Positions 1-7,401 of a DNA stretch of 35,482 nt are shown here, in pieces. Made by a program: the position numbers and the translations under genes. The stretch covers positions 1-35,482 of the forward strand of contig JAHEAW010000012.1 in the NCBI GenBank assembly GCA_024642545.1, read 5' to 3'. Origin of the DNA: Erythrobacteraceae bacterium. Lineage in GTDB: Bacteria; Pseudomonadota; Alphaproteobacteria; Sphingomonadales; Sphingomonadaceae. Each line of letters opens with the position of its first letter. Within the stretch, counting starts at the first letter, position 1. A model generated the notes under the pieces. That model was not told where the DNA came from. It ran no database searches and saw nothing but the letters and a program-made list of their open reading frames with translations.

Positions 1-577
1 GGTCGCTGACACCCTTTTCGGCGGGTGCGGCAACTTCTTCGTCAGCAACAGGGGCCAGCTTCTTGGCCGCCTTGGCGACCACTGCGTCCAGTTCGCGCTG
101 CGAACACAGGCCCAGGGTCACCGGGTCCTTCGCCTGAATATTCTGAATGTTCCAGTGGCTGCGTTCACGAATGGCATTGATCGTATTGCGCGTGGTGCCG
201 ATCAGCTTGGAAATCTGCGCGTCGGAAAATTCCGGATGATTGCGCAAAATCCACGCGATGCCGTCAGGCTTGTCTTGCCGTTTGGACACCGGTGTATAAC
301 GCGCGCCCTTGGTCCGGCTTACTGCAACTGGTGCCTTCTGCATCGTCAGGCTGTAAGATGGATCAGCCTGTCCCTTTTCGATCTCAGCCAGCGTGAGTTC
401 GCCCGCATGGACCGGGTCACGGCCGGTATATTTGCTGCTCGCCAGATCATCCGCCATCGCCTGCACTTCCAGGATATGAATTCCGCAGAATTCGGCAATC
501 TGTTCAAAGCCGAGCGCGGTGTTATCCACCAGCCAGGTAGCTGTGGCATGCGGCATTAGGGGTTTGACTTGGGACAC
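1..577 (-). CDS. trcR: DUF1013 cell-cycle regulator TrcR (3' end cut by window edge)
   Basis: The reading frame runs from GTG at 577 to the window edge with no stop, giving 192 visible codons. The start is GTG, supported by a GGAG Shine-Dalgarno at 586-589, eight bases away; no ATG fits. The protein opens MSQVKPLMPHATATWLVDN and continues with a helix-turn-helix-like part (AWILRNHPEFSDAQISKLIG, then TRNTINAIRER) and SHWNIQN. These blocks match the DUF1013 family, which is nearly confined to Alphaproteobacteria and includes the Caulobacter cell-cycle transcription factor TrcR. The visible C-terminus turns Ala/Glu-rich, so little should be missing. It is probably a DNA-binding or RNA-polymerase-associated regulator. 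Its 5' leader contains a terminator-like hairpin (593-625), so expression may depend on read-through. Confidence 0.88.
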   Translation of the reverse strand, partial: MSQVKPLMPHATATWLVDNTALGFEQIAEFCGIHILEVQAMADDLASSKYTGRDPVHAGELTLAEIEKGQADPSYSLTMQKAPVAVSRTKGARYTPVSKRQDKPDGIAWILRNHPEFSDAQISKLIGTTRNTINAIRERSHWNIQNIQAKDPVTLGLCSQRELDAVVAKAAKKLAPVADEEVAAPAEKGVSD

Positions 578-592
578 GGGGTTATCTCCGGT

Positions 593-625
593 AAAAATAG
601 AAGGGCCGCCCCTTTCGGAGCGGCC
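593..625 (-). terminator. Strong intrinsic terminator or attenuator before trcR
   Basis: On the minus strand, a 9-bp stem (one U-G pair) closes a GAAA tetraloop at 604-625. It is followed by CTTCTA and five T residues at 593-597. This is the expected ending for the glycosyltransferase transcript. It sits only 16 bases before the trcR start codon, four bases from its Shine-Dalgarno, so it is also part of any trcR leader starting further upstream. Confidence 0.75.
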
Positions 626-635
626 GTATGACGCT

Positions 636-664
636 GATTTAGGGCATCGCTTCCGGATGGGCAA
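636..664 (-). promoter_or_regulatory. Weak candidate trcR promoter
   Basis: The minus strand has TTGCCC (659-664), a 17-base spacer, then TAAATC (636-641). The match to a sigma-70 promoter is moderate for the first box and poor for the second. It is listed because a promoter here would place the 593-625 hairpin inside the trcR leader. Unproven. Confidence 0.25.
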
Positions 665-673
665 GCAAATAGG

Positions 674-688
674 GCGGCAATGTGCCGC
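674..688 (-). other. Short hairpin after the glycosyltransferase stop
   Basis: A perfect 6-bp inverted repeat (GCGGCA / TGCCGC) with a 3-base loop lies 28 bases past the glycosyltransferase stop. No T run follows it. It may protect the mRNA 3' end or act in tandem with the stronger hairpin at 604-625. Confidence 0.4.
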
Positions 689-715
689 AGCGCCTGACCG
701 CTGGCCCCGATCGGT

Positions 716-1819
716 TCAGCTGAAAGCCATCAGTCCCGCGGACTCAGGCACAGAGGCGATTTCATCCATCGCCGCCAAACCCGATGCAAACTGGCGTGTA
801 GCCACGTCCCAACTGAACTCAGCGCCATAGCGCGCGCAGTCGGCGCGGCTGCTGAACAAGGCCGCCGCAATCGCGCGGTCGAGATTGTCTGACAACGCGC
901 CGACGGCGTCCGTGACAATATCGGCCGGGCCGGCAACGGGATAGGCGGCGACAGGCGTTCCGCAGGCCAGCGCCTCCACCATCACCAGCCCGAAGGTGTC
1001 GCTGCGGCTAGGGAACACAAATACATCAGCGCCCGCATAGCATCCCGCCAACGCGCGGCTGTGGCGTTTGCCGAGAAAATGGGCGGCCGGGAATTTCTGT
1101 TCCAGGTCAGCGCGGGCCGGGCCATCGCCGACCACAACTTTGCTACCGGGATAAGTGCCGCCGAGGAACGCCTCAAGGTTCTTTTCAATCGCCACACGGC
1201 CAACATAGAGCTGGATCGGGCGCGGCAAGTCGGCAAACTCGCTAGGCGGCGGGGCATCAGGGGTGAAGCAATCAAGGTCGACGCCGCGGCTCCAGTGGTG
1301 CAACTGAGTCAGCCCTTGAGCGCGCAATTGTTCGCGGATCGATTCGGTCGCCACCATGATCCGCTGCGCCGGGCCGTGAAACCAGCGAATATAGCGCCAG
1401 AAATAGCGCGCTGGCAGCCCGGTACGCTGTGCCAGATAATCCGGAAATTGTGTATGATACGCCGTGCTGAAGGGAACATCATGGCGCAGGCAGTGACGCC
1501 GCGCCGCAAGACCAAGCGGCCCTTCGGTTGCGATATGGATGGCATCGGGGGCCAACATGGCAATGCGCCGCGATACGTGCCCCGGCCAGCTCAGCGCGAC
1601 CCTGATTTCAGGGTAGGTGGGGCAAGGGACCGCGAGAAACTGATCGGGCGAGATCACGCTTACACGGTGCCCCCAACTCTCCAAAATTGTGGCCGTCGTC
1701 GTCAGCGTGCGAACAACTCCATTGACTTGCGGCAGCCAAGCATCAGTAACGATTGCAATATGTTCAGGATAAGGCTGCGCATCGCAGCCGTCCAGCGGGA
1801 CGCCTGCGAACCAGTTCAT
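716..1819 (-). CDS. GT4-family glycosyltransferase, Agt/MgtA-like
   Basis: A 367-residue cytoplasmic or membrane-associated GT-B glycosyltransferase. The N-terminal Rossmann half starts AIVTDAWLPQVNGVVRTL (about residues 22-39), the usual opening of the GT4 subgroup that transfers sugar from nucleotide-sugars to diacylglycerol or mannose acceptors. The C-terminal donor-binding half has YVGRVAIEKNLEAFL, VVGDGPARADLE, and the acidic block FVFPSRSDTFGLVMVEALACGTPVAA, with the conserved E-x7-E pattern. The start ATG overlaps the stop of the phosphoesterase gene by four bases (1816-1819), so the two are translationally coupled. In marine and soil alphaproteobacteria this pair (plcP-agt) replaces phospholipids with glycolipids under phosphate limitation. 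The sugar and acceptor cannot be read from sequence. Confidence 0.85.
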   Translation of the reverse strand: MNWFAGVPLDGCDAQPYPEHIAIVTDAWLPQVNGVVRTLTTTATILESWGHRVSVISPDQFLAVPCPTYPEIRVALSWPGHVSRRIAMLAPDAIHIATEGPLGLAARRHCLRHDVPFSTAYHTQFPDYLAQRTGLPARYFWRYIRWFHGPAQRIMVATESIREQLRAQGLTQLHHWSRGVDLDCFTPDAPPPSEFADLPRPIQLYVGRVAIEKNLEAFLGGTYPGSKVVVGDGPARADLEQKFPAAHFLGKRHSRALAGCYAGADVFVFPSRSDTFGLVMVEALACGTPVAAYPVAGPADIVTDAVGALSDNLDRAIAAALFSSRADCARYGAEFSWDVATRQFASGLAAMDEIASVPESAGLMAFS

Positions 1820-2727
1820 GCAGCCACCTTTGCTATGCCTGATTTACCCGCGCCAAGTGTGTCTTCTTCCCGCCCCCGCTTGGCAATTTCTTCGGGCCAG
1901 TGAAGCAATTCCATCCGGCCGTCGAAATGTTCGACCAGCGCATTGCAGCCTTCCACCCAGTCCCCGTCATTGTAATATTCAATCCCGTCAAAGGTCCGGA
2001 TTTCTGCGGTATGGATATGGCCGCAAACTACTCCATCAACGCCGCGCTCACCAGCAGCGCGAGCGACTACTTCTTCATAGCGGCTGATAAACTCGACCGC
2101 ATTCTTGACCTTGTGTTTGGCCATTTTGGACAGTGACCAATAGGGTAAATCGAACGCGCGGCGCACCCGGTTGACCCAGATGTTGAGGCCCATTGCCAGA
2201 TGGTAAAGCGCATCGCCAACGCATGCCAGCCAGCGGTGCGCCAGCATGATCGTGTCAAACTCATCACCGTGCAGCACCAGCAAGCGGCGCCCATCGGCAG
2301 TATCGTGAAAAGCGGCGCGCAATATTTCGACACCGCCAAAGTTCATGCCCGAAAAGGGCCGCACCATTTCATCGTGATTGCCCGGTATATAAACGATGCG
2401 GGTACCGCGCCGGGCCCGCTTCAGGATCCGCCAGACAATGTCATTATGTTCTGCCGGCCAATAAAACTTCTTCTTCAGCCGCCAGCCGTCAATGATATCG
2501 CCCACCAGATACATCGTCTGGCTATCGGTATGGTCGAGAAAATCGATCAGTAGTTCGGCATTGCAGCCCTTGGTGCCCAAATGAACATCGCTGATCCAGA
2601 TCGTGCGGAACCGCATCCGCTCGCCCCGCGTGCGTTCGGGGACAACGGGCTTACGCTCAGGGAAACTGGCAACATTGGCCAATGCGGCAAGGTCAGCCGG
2701 GAAGGAAACTGCGCTTTCTTCTGCCAT
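1816..2727 (-). CDS. Calcineurin-like phosphoesterase, LpxH/PlcP family (COG2908)
   Basis: A 303-residue binuclear-metal phosphoesterase. Metal-binding motifs appear in order: SDVHLG (46-51), GDIIDGW (76-82), GNHDE (116-120), HGDEFD (153-158) and GHIHTAE (236-242). The family is usually annotated UDP-2,3-diacylglucosamine diphosphatase (lipid A synthesis), but it also includes PlcP, the phospholipase C of Sinorhizobium. The coupled glycosyltransferase downstream favours the PlcP role: cut phospholipid to diacylglycerol, then glycosylate it. I chose ATG at 2727 because GGAGAG precedes it by about six bases. The longer frame opens only with TTG at 2772 and has no ribosome site. Substrate remains an inference. 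Confidence 0.8.
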   Translation of the reverse strand: MAEESAVSFPADLAALANVASFPERKPVVPERTRGERMRFRTIWISDVHLGTKGCNAELLIDFLDHTDSQTMYLVGDIIDGWRLKKKFYWPAEHNDIVWRILKRARRGTRIVYIPGNHDEMVRPFSGMNFGGVEILRAAFHDTADGRRLLVLHGDEFDTIMLAHRWLACVGDALYHLAMGLNIWVNRVRRAFDLPYWSLSKMAKHKVKNAVEFISRYEEVVARAAGERGVDGVVCGHIHTAEIRTFDGIEYYNDGDWVEGCNALVEHFDGRMELLHWPEEIAKRGREEDTLGAGKSGIAKVAA

Positions 2728-2761
2728 CGGAACTCTCCAGGCGGGTGGTCGCCTGTGATCT

Positions 2762-2843
2762 ATGACAGCCAATTGTTACGCGCGAATCTCGATTTGGTGA
2801 CTGTTTGGGGTCACAATCTGCTGCAATGTCAGCCCATTGTCAC
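2762..2843. promoter_or_regulatory. Candidate Pho-box-like repeats upstream of the phosphoesterase gene
   Basis: The + strand has ATGTCAG-N4-TTGTCAC at 2826-2843, two TGTCA cores exactly 11 bp apart. It resembles a PhoB box (CTGTCAT-N4-CTGTCAY) at 11 of 14 positions, but points away from the gene and overlaps the end of the transferase gene. The minus strand has GTAACAA-N4-CTGTCAT at 2762-2779, with only the second half good. Suggestive, not convincing. Confidence 0.25.
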
Positions 2844-3446
2844 AAATCCGGGGAGCTGCATCACCCGCTTTAGCCAGGCGCAAACTTGGGGGTGGTCCTC
2901 CAATGGAAACCCGCCAGCCTCGGCAATATGCGTATAAGAAAACAGCACAATATCGGCGAGCGTTACCTGGTCTCCAACAAACCATTCACGCCTGTCCAGA
3001 TGGCGGTCCATCACTGCCAGCGCATCTTCACCGGCAATCCGTTTGACCATAATCTGTGCGCGTTGCTGCTCAGACAGATTGGCCTCGCCAATGTAATGCA
3101 GCCAGAAACGCAAGGTTGCGATATTAGGTTCATGACTGTGCTGCTCGAAGAACATCCAGCGCAGCATATCGGCCCGGTCGAACGGATCGGCAGGGATCAG
3201 TGCGCTGCGTTCAGCCAGAAACCAGCAGGCAGCATTACTTTCAGGCAGGAAGCGGTCCCCCACTTGCAGCACCGGTATACGGCCATTGCCATTTATCTGG
3301 CTGAGAAACTCTGGCGTGCGCGTTTCACCGCGCAAAATATCGTATTGGACATGTTCGAGCGGCAGGCCAAGCAGGGCGGCAACGAGGCTGATTTTGTAGC
3401 AATTTCCGCTACGTACATCCTCATGGAGCACCAAATTGTCAGCCAT
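2829..3446 (-). CDS. Glutathione S-transferase family protein
   Basis: A 205-residue protein with the two-domain GST layout. The N-terminal thioredoxin-like domain contains NCYKISLVAALLGLPLEHV and the cis-Pro/glutathione site NGRIPVLQVGD with PESNAACWFLAE (about residues 50-80). The helical C-terminal domain carries VGDQVTLADIVLFSYTHIAE, the usual N-capping box of the family. ATG at 3446 is preceded by GGAG and lies one base after the stop of the quinone oxidoreductase gene, so the two form a tight unit. Substrate unknown; with the oxidoreductase upstream a role in detoxifying quinones or electrophiles is plausible. Longer starts back to 3500 would run into the neighbouring gene and are unlikely. 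Confidence 0.85.
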   Translation of the reverse strand: MADNLVLHEDVRSGNCYKISLVAALLGLPLEHVQYDILRGETRTPEFLSQINGNGRIPVLQVGDRFLPESNAACWFLAERSALIPADPFDRADMLRWMFFEQHSHEPNIATLRFWLHYIGEANLSEQQRAQIMVKRIAGEDALAVMDRHLDRREWFVGDQVTLADIVLFSYTHIAEAGGFPLEDHPQVCAWLKRVMQLPGFVTMG

Positions 3447-3447
3447 C

Positions 3448-4461
3448 TTACATCTCCAATATGATCTTCCCGATATGCTCGCCCGATTCCATGCGCGCAT
3501 GAGCCGCCGCGGCCTCGGTCAGCGGAAAGGCCTGATCCATTACCGGGCGCAGGGCCCCTTCTTCGGCAAAAGGCCACGCGTGCCGCAGGATTTCCTCGCA
3601 TACGGCTGCCTTGAAACTATCTGGCCGCGCCCTCAGCGTCGATCCGGTCAGTGTCAGCCGGCGGCCCATCACTTGCGCCATGTTGATTTCCGCCTGCATT
3701 CCGCCCAACACGGCGATCGTGACATGGCGGCCATCTTCAGCAAGGCAGGTCAAATTGCGCGCGACATAACTGCCTGAAACCATATCGAGCACCAGTTGGG
3801 CACCCTTCCCGGAAGTGATCGTCTTGACCGCCTCAACAAAGTCCTGCGTCTTATAGTTGATCGCATGGTCAGCACCGATTTGCCGGGCCGCAGCGCATTT
3901 ACTCTCGCTGCCGCAGGTGACGATGACGGTCAGACCGAACAATTTTCCCAGCGTGATTGCCATCGTTCCGATCCCGCTAGTTCCGCCATGGACCAGCAAC
4001 ACCTCGCCCTCGCTCGCCCAGCCGCGTTCGAACACATTATGCCACACAGTGAACAATGTTTCAGGCAGGGCCGCTGCTTCAGCCAGCGACATTTCGGCAG
4101 GAACGGGCAAGCAATGCGCTGCTTTGGCGAGACAATATTGTGCATACCCGCCGCCGGTAACCAGCGCACAGACATGGGTTCCGGCAAGATCTGATGCCAC
4201 GCCTTCACCAATCGCCACCACTTCGCCTGCGATTTCAAGGCCGGGGATGGGCGATGCGCCCGGCGGCGCGGGATAAAAGCCCTGCCGCTGGATCACATCG
4301 GGGCGATTGACCCCGGCGAAAGCCACTTTGACCAGGACTTCCCCCTCAGCGGGACTCGGCACATTCAGCGTTTCGGCGCGCAAAACATGCGGCCCGCCGG
4401 GCGCATCGAAGCCGATCGCGGTCATGGTGGCAGGCAAAGTGAAGGAAGTTGCGTCGGCCAT
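3448..4461 (-). CDS. NAD(P)H quinone oxidoreductase, PIG3 family
   Basis: A 337-residue zinc-free medium-chain dehydrogenase. The N-terminal half has the PIG3-type signature GVNRPDVIQRQGFYPAPPGA followed by GLEIAGEVVAIGEGV. The cofactor-binding Rossmann fold shows HGGTSGIGTMAITLGKLFG, the Gly-rich NADPH loop. The C-terminus ends HARMESGEHIGKIILEM, as in this family. The catalytic zinc cysteine/histidine set of alcohol dehydrogenases is absent. ATG at 4461 has AGGAAA ten bases upstream; 4491 and 4512 are in-frame alternatives without a clear ribosome site. It probably reduces quinones or enals. A perfect palindrome (4515-4532) sits in its upstream region and may be the operator of an unlinked regulator. 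Confidence 0.88.
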   Translation of the reverse strand: MADATSFTLPATMTAIGFDAPGGPHVLRAETLNVPSPAEGEVLVKVAFAGVNRPDVIQRQGFYPAPPGASPIPGLEIAGEVVAIGEGVASDLAGTHVCALVTGGGYAQYCLAKAAHCLPVPAEMSLAEAAALPETLFTVWHNVFERGWASEGEVLLVHGGTSGIGTMAITLGKLFGLTVIVTCGSESKCAAARQIGADHAINYKTQDFVEAVKTITSGKGAQLVLDMVSGSYVARNLTCLAEDGRHVTIAVLGGMQAEINMAQVMGRRLTLTGSTLRARPDSFKAAVCEEILRHAWPFAEEGALRPVMDQAFPLTEAAAAHARMESGEHIGKIILEM

Positions 4462-4514
4462 CAGGTTTCCTGTTTTACACACAAGGGGCATCGGAGCGAT
4501 GAAACGTCCCAAAC

Positions 4515-4532
4515 TGTAGCATTTACGCTACA
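4515..4532. promoter_or_regulatory. 18-bp palindrome, likely operator
   Basis: TGTAGC-ATTTAC-GCTACA is a perfect inverted repeat with 6-bp arms, located in the short divergent region between the quinone oxidoreductase (minus) and DUF1192 (plus) genes. On the minus strand it lies between a possible TTGATC -35 box and a TACAGT -10 box 18 bases apart. This suits binding by a dimeric regulator, although no regulator gene is adjacent. Confidence 0.45.
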
Positions 4533-4602
4533 ATTCGATCAATCTGTGGCGGAACTATACGCAGCGCCCATTGACAGCAAGCGCCAAGCATTGCGATCTT
4601 GC

Positions 4603-4809
4603 ATGCAGATGGAAGACGATGATCGTCCACGCCCCCGGGGCGATGCAGCGAGCAAGCTCCGCACCGAAGAACTTTCGCCTTATTCGCAGCATGAGCTTGA
4701 TGAACGCATTGACCAGCTCAGGGCAGAAATTGCGCGAGTCGAAGCGCACCGGGACAAGGCCGCCGCTCACCGTAACGCCGCCAATGCCATGTTCGGGAAA
4801 AGCAGCTGA
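4603..4809 (+). CDS. DUF1192 family small protein
   Basis: A 68-residue acidic, helical protein. It opens MQMEDDDRPRPRGDA and contains EELSPYSQHELDERIDQL followed by an A/E/R-rich amphipathic helix, the standard DUF1192 pattern (short alphaproteobacterial proteins near 60 residues). Function of the family is not known to me. ATG at 4609, two codons later, is equally good; neither has a clear Shine-Dalgarno. An open frame extends upstream to 4387 but overlaps the oxidoreductase start on the other strand and is not conserved-looking. It is divergent from the quinone oxidoreductase and may share regulation through the palindrome between them. Confidence 0.78.
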   Translation: MQMEDDDRPRPRGDAASKLRTEELSPYSQHELDERIDQLRAEIARVEAHRDKAAAHRNAANAMFGKSS

Positions 4810-4887
4810 TGCCGGGCAGGGGTCGCAATCTTTCCGCCGCTTCCCATATTGACGGGGCACCAAAGCGCCCACGCCATTGTGCTCAAA

Positions 4888-4895
4888 TTAACCAT
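4888..4895 (+). promoter_or_regulatory. TTAACCAT, CtrA-type 8-mer upstream of clpA
   Basis: The exact 8-base motif TTAACCAT occurs 57 bases before the clpA start. This sequence is one of the described binding motifs of the alphaproteobacterial cell-cycle regulator CtrA. A second copy lies in the pilin promoter region. A single 8-mer is weak evidence. Confidence 0.3.
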
Positions 4896-4952
4896 AGCCG
4901 TTTTACCTTTCCGGCAATGGAGTGTCCGTTCCTTTCATCGAAAGATAGCTGA

Positions 4953-7361
4953 ATGCCCAGTTTTGCTCAAAACCTCGAAAAAACGCTGCACACCGCGCTG
5001 ACCAATGCGTCGGAGCGGCGGCACGAATATGCCACGCTGGAACATTTGTTGCTGGCGTTGGTGGAAGACAGCGATGCGCAGGCCGTGATGATCGCTTGCG
5101 GGGTTGATCTGACCGAGCTGGGCAATGTGGTGCGCCAATATCTTGATCAGGAATACCAATCCCTCAAGACCGATGATGATGCTGATCCGCAGCCGACTGC
5201 TGGGTTCCAGCGGGTAATCCAGCGCGCAATTCTCCACGTGCAATCCTCTGGCAAGGATACGGTCACTGGCGCCAATGTACTGGTGGCGCTGTTCTCCGAA
5301 CGTGACAGCTATGCGGTTTATTTTCTCCAGCAGCAGGATATGAGCCGGCTCGATGCAGTAAGCTTCATCAGCCACGGGATTGGCAAGGGCGGCAAGCAGA
5401 TCGGCAGTTCGGTCGCGCCGCAAGGCAGCGAAGAAGCGGCAGCTGCGGAGGAGAAGGCCGCTGACGGAAGCGCCAAGAAGGATTCGGCGCTCGACCAATT
5501 CTGCGTCAACCTGAATGCCAAGGCGCAGGCAGGCAAGATTGATCCGCTGATCGGCCGCGGCCCGGAAGTTGACCGGACGGTGCAGATCCTGTGCCGGCGC
5601 AGCAAGAACAACCCGCTTTATGTCGGTGATCCGGGCGTAGGTAAAACTGCAATTGCGGAAGGCCTGGCGCGCAAAATCGTCGAAGGTGATGTGCCCGAAG
5701 TGCTGGAAGAGGCTGTGATCTATTCGCTCGACATGGGCAGCCTGCTTGCCGGGACACGCTATCGCGGCGATTTCGAAGAGCGGCTCAAACAAGTCGTGTC
5801 GGAACTCGAAAAGATGCCGCATGCTGTGTTATTTATTGATGAAATTCATACAGTTATTGGTGCAGGTGCGACCAGTGGCGGGGCGATGGATGCATCCAAT
5901 CTGCTCAAGCCAGCGCTGTCGGGCGGCAGCATCCGCTGCATCGGATCGACCACCTACAAGGAATTCCGCAATCATTTCGAAAAGGACCGCGCCTTGCTGC
6001 GCCGGTTCCAGAAAATTGATGTGAACGAACCCACTGTGGAAGATTCGATCAAGATCCTCAAAGGCCTGCGCAGCGCTTTTGAGGACCATCACAAGGTCAA
6101 ATATACTCCCGATGCGATCAAGACCGCGGTGGAACTGAGCGCACGCTACATCAATGACCGCAAATTGCCCGACAAGGCGATCGATGTGATCGATGAGGTG
6201 GGCGCGATGCAGATGCTGGTTCCACCCAGCCGCCGCAAGAAGAAGATAACTGCCAAGGAAATCGAGCAAGTAATTGCCACTATGGCGCGTATCCCGCCCA
6301 AATCGGTCAGCTCTGATGACAAGAAAGCGCTTGAACACCTCTCACGCGATCTGAAACATGTCGTGTTCGGACAAGACAAGGCGATCGAAGTACTCTCAAC
6401 CGCGATGAAGCTGAGCCGGGCTGGCCTGCGCGATCAGGACAAGCCGATTGGCAGTTTCCTGTTTTCCGGCCCGACCGGCGTTGGCAAGACTGAAGTCGCA
6501 CGGCAGCTCGCCAGCATTATGGGTATTCCGCTGCAACGCTTTGATATGTCGGAATATATGGAACGCCATAGCGTGTCGCGCCTGATCGGGGCGCCGCCGG
6601 GCTATGTCGGCTATGATCAGGGCGGTCTGCTAACCGATGCGATCGACCAGCAGCCGCACTGTGTGCTGTTGCTCGATGAAATCGAGAAGGCGCATCCCGA
6701 CCTGTTCAATATCCTGCTGCAGGTGATGGATAATGGCCGCCTGACCGACCACCATGGCAAGACCGTGGACTTCCGCAATGTGGTGCTGGTGATGACCACC
6801 AATGCCGGCGCTGCCGATATGGCTCGCAGCGGGATCGGTTTTGGCGATGTATCGAAGGAAGATGCAGGAGATGAAGCGGTGAAAAAGATGTTCACCCCTG
6901 AATTCCGCAACCGACTCGATGCGATTGTGCCGTTCAGCTATCTTGGCCGCGAAACCGTGGCCCGGGTGGTCGACAAGTTCATCCTCCAGCTGGAATTGCA
7001 GCTGGCTGAACAGAACGTCCACATCCAGTTTGATAGCGATGCGCGGACCTGGTTGGGCGACAAGGGTTATGACCGTCTCTACGGTGCACGTCCTATGGCG
7101 CGCCTGATCCAGGACAAGATCAAGCAGCCATTGGCTGAAGAATTGCTGTTCGGAAAGTTGGCCGATGGCGGCGAGGTGCATGTCACCGTAAAGGACGGCA
7201 AGCCATCCTTCGAAATGACGCCCGCGCCGCCCAAAGCGGCATCAAAGCGCAAACCGCGCAAGAAACCGGCGGCGCGTTCAGCCTCGGCCAAGCCTGCTGC
7301 GAAGAAGCCCGATGCATCGGCCAATGAAGGCGCTGATGACAGCAGCGATGGCGAAAACTGA
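4953..7361 (+). CDS. clpA: ATP-dependent Clp protease ATP-binding subunit ClpA
   Basis: An 802-residue double-AAA+ unfoldase that feeds substrates to ClpP in the cytoplasm. The N-terminal Clp-R domain (about 1-150) binds adaptors. AAA1 has Walker A GDPGVGKT (225-232) and Walker B VLFIDEIHT (about 291-299). AAA2 has Walker A GPTGVGKT (about 506-513), Walker B VLLLDEIEKAHPD, and FTPEFRNRLDAIVPF. The ClpP-docking loop is present as IGF rather than IGL, within SGIGFGDVSKED. The lack of a long coiled-coil middle domain separates it from ClpB and ClpC. The last 50 or so residues form a Lys/Ala/Pro-rich tail ending in an acidic stretch, not usual for ClpA. The adaptor gene clpS, often adjacent, is not here. 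No strong Shine-Dalgarno precedes the ATG. Confidence 0.95.
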   Translation: MPSFAQNLEKTLHTALTNASERRHEYATLEHLLLALVEDSDAQAVMIACGVDLTELGNVVRQYLDQEYQSLKTDDDADPQPTAGFQRVIQRAILHVQSSGKDTVTGANVLVALFSERDSYAVYFLQQQDMSRLDAVSFISHGIGKGGKQIGSSVAPQGSEEAAAAEEKAADGSAKKDSALDQFCVNLNAKAQAGKIDPLIGRGPEVDRTVQILCRRSKNNPLYVGDPGVGKTAIAEGLARKIVEGDVPEVLEEAVIYSLDMGSLLAGTRYRGDFEERLKQVVSELEKMPHAVLFIDEIHTVIGAGATSGGAMDASNLLKPALSGGSIRCIGSTTYKEFRNHFEKDRALLRRFQKIDVNEPTVEDSIKILKGLRSAFEDHHKVKYTPDAIKTAVELSARYINDRKLPDKAIDVIDEVGAMQMLVPPSRRKKKITAKEIEQVIATMARIPPKSVSSDDKKALEHLSRDLKHVVFGQDKAIEVLSTAMKLSRAGLRDQDKPIGSFLFSGPTGVGKTEVARQLASIMGIPLQRFDMSEYMERHSVSRLIGAPPGYVGYDQGGLLTDAIDQQPHCVLLLDEIEKAHPDLFNILLQVMDNGRLTDHHGKTVDFRNVVLVMTTNAGAADMARSGIGFGDVSKEDAGDEAVKKMFTPEFRNRLDAIVPFSYLGRETVARVVDKFILQLELQLAEQNVHIQFDSDARTWLGDKGYDRLYGARPMARLIQDKIKQPLAEELLFGKLADGGEVHVTVKDGKPSFEMTPAPPKAASKRKPRKKPAARSASAKPAAKKPDASANEGADDSSDGEN

Positions 7362-7401
7362 TCTGAGCGATGCGCCGGTGAAATTCTGAGCGGAGGCAGT
7401 C

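Noticed and set aside
2728-2772. TTG start of the phosphoesterase at 2772
   Set aside because: No Shine-Dalgarno, while ATG 2727 has GGAGAG.
4810-4952. Heat-shock promoter upstream of clpA
   Set aside because: A CCCATAT-like -10 is present, but no CTTGAAA-type -35 lies at the right distance.
4935-5822. 295-codon minus-strand frame opposite the clpA start
   Set aside because: Antisense shadow of the highly conserved ClpA N-terminal and AAA1 region.
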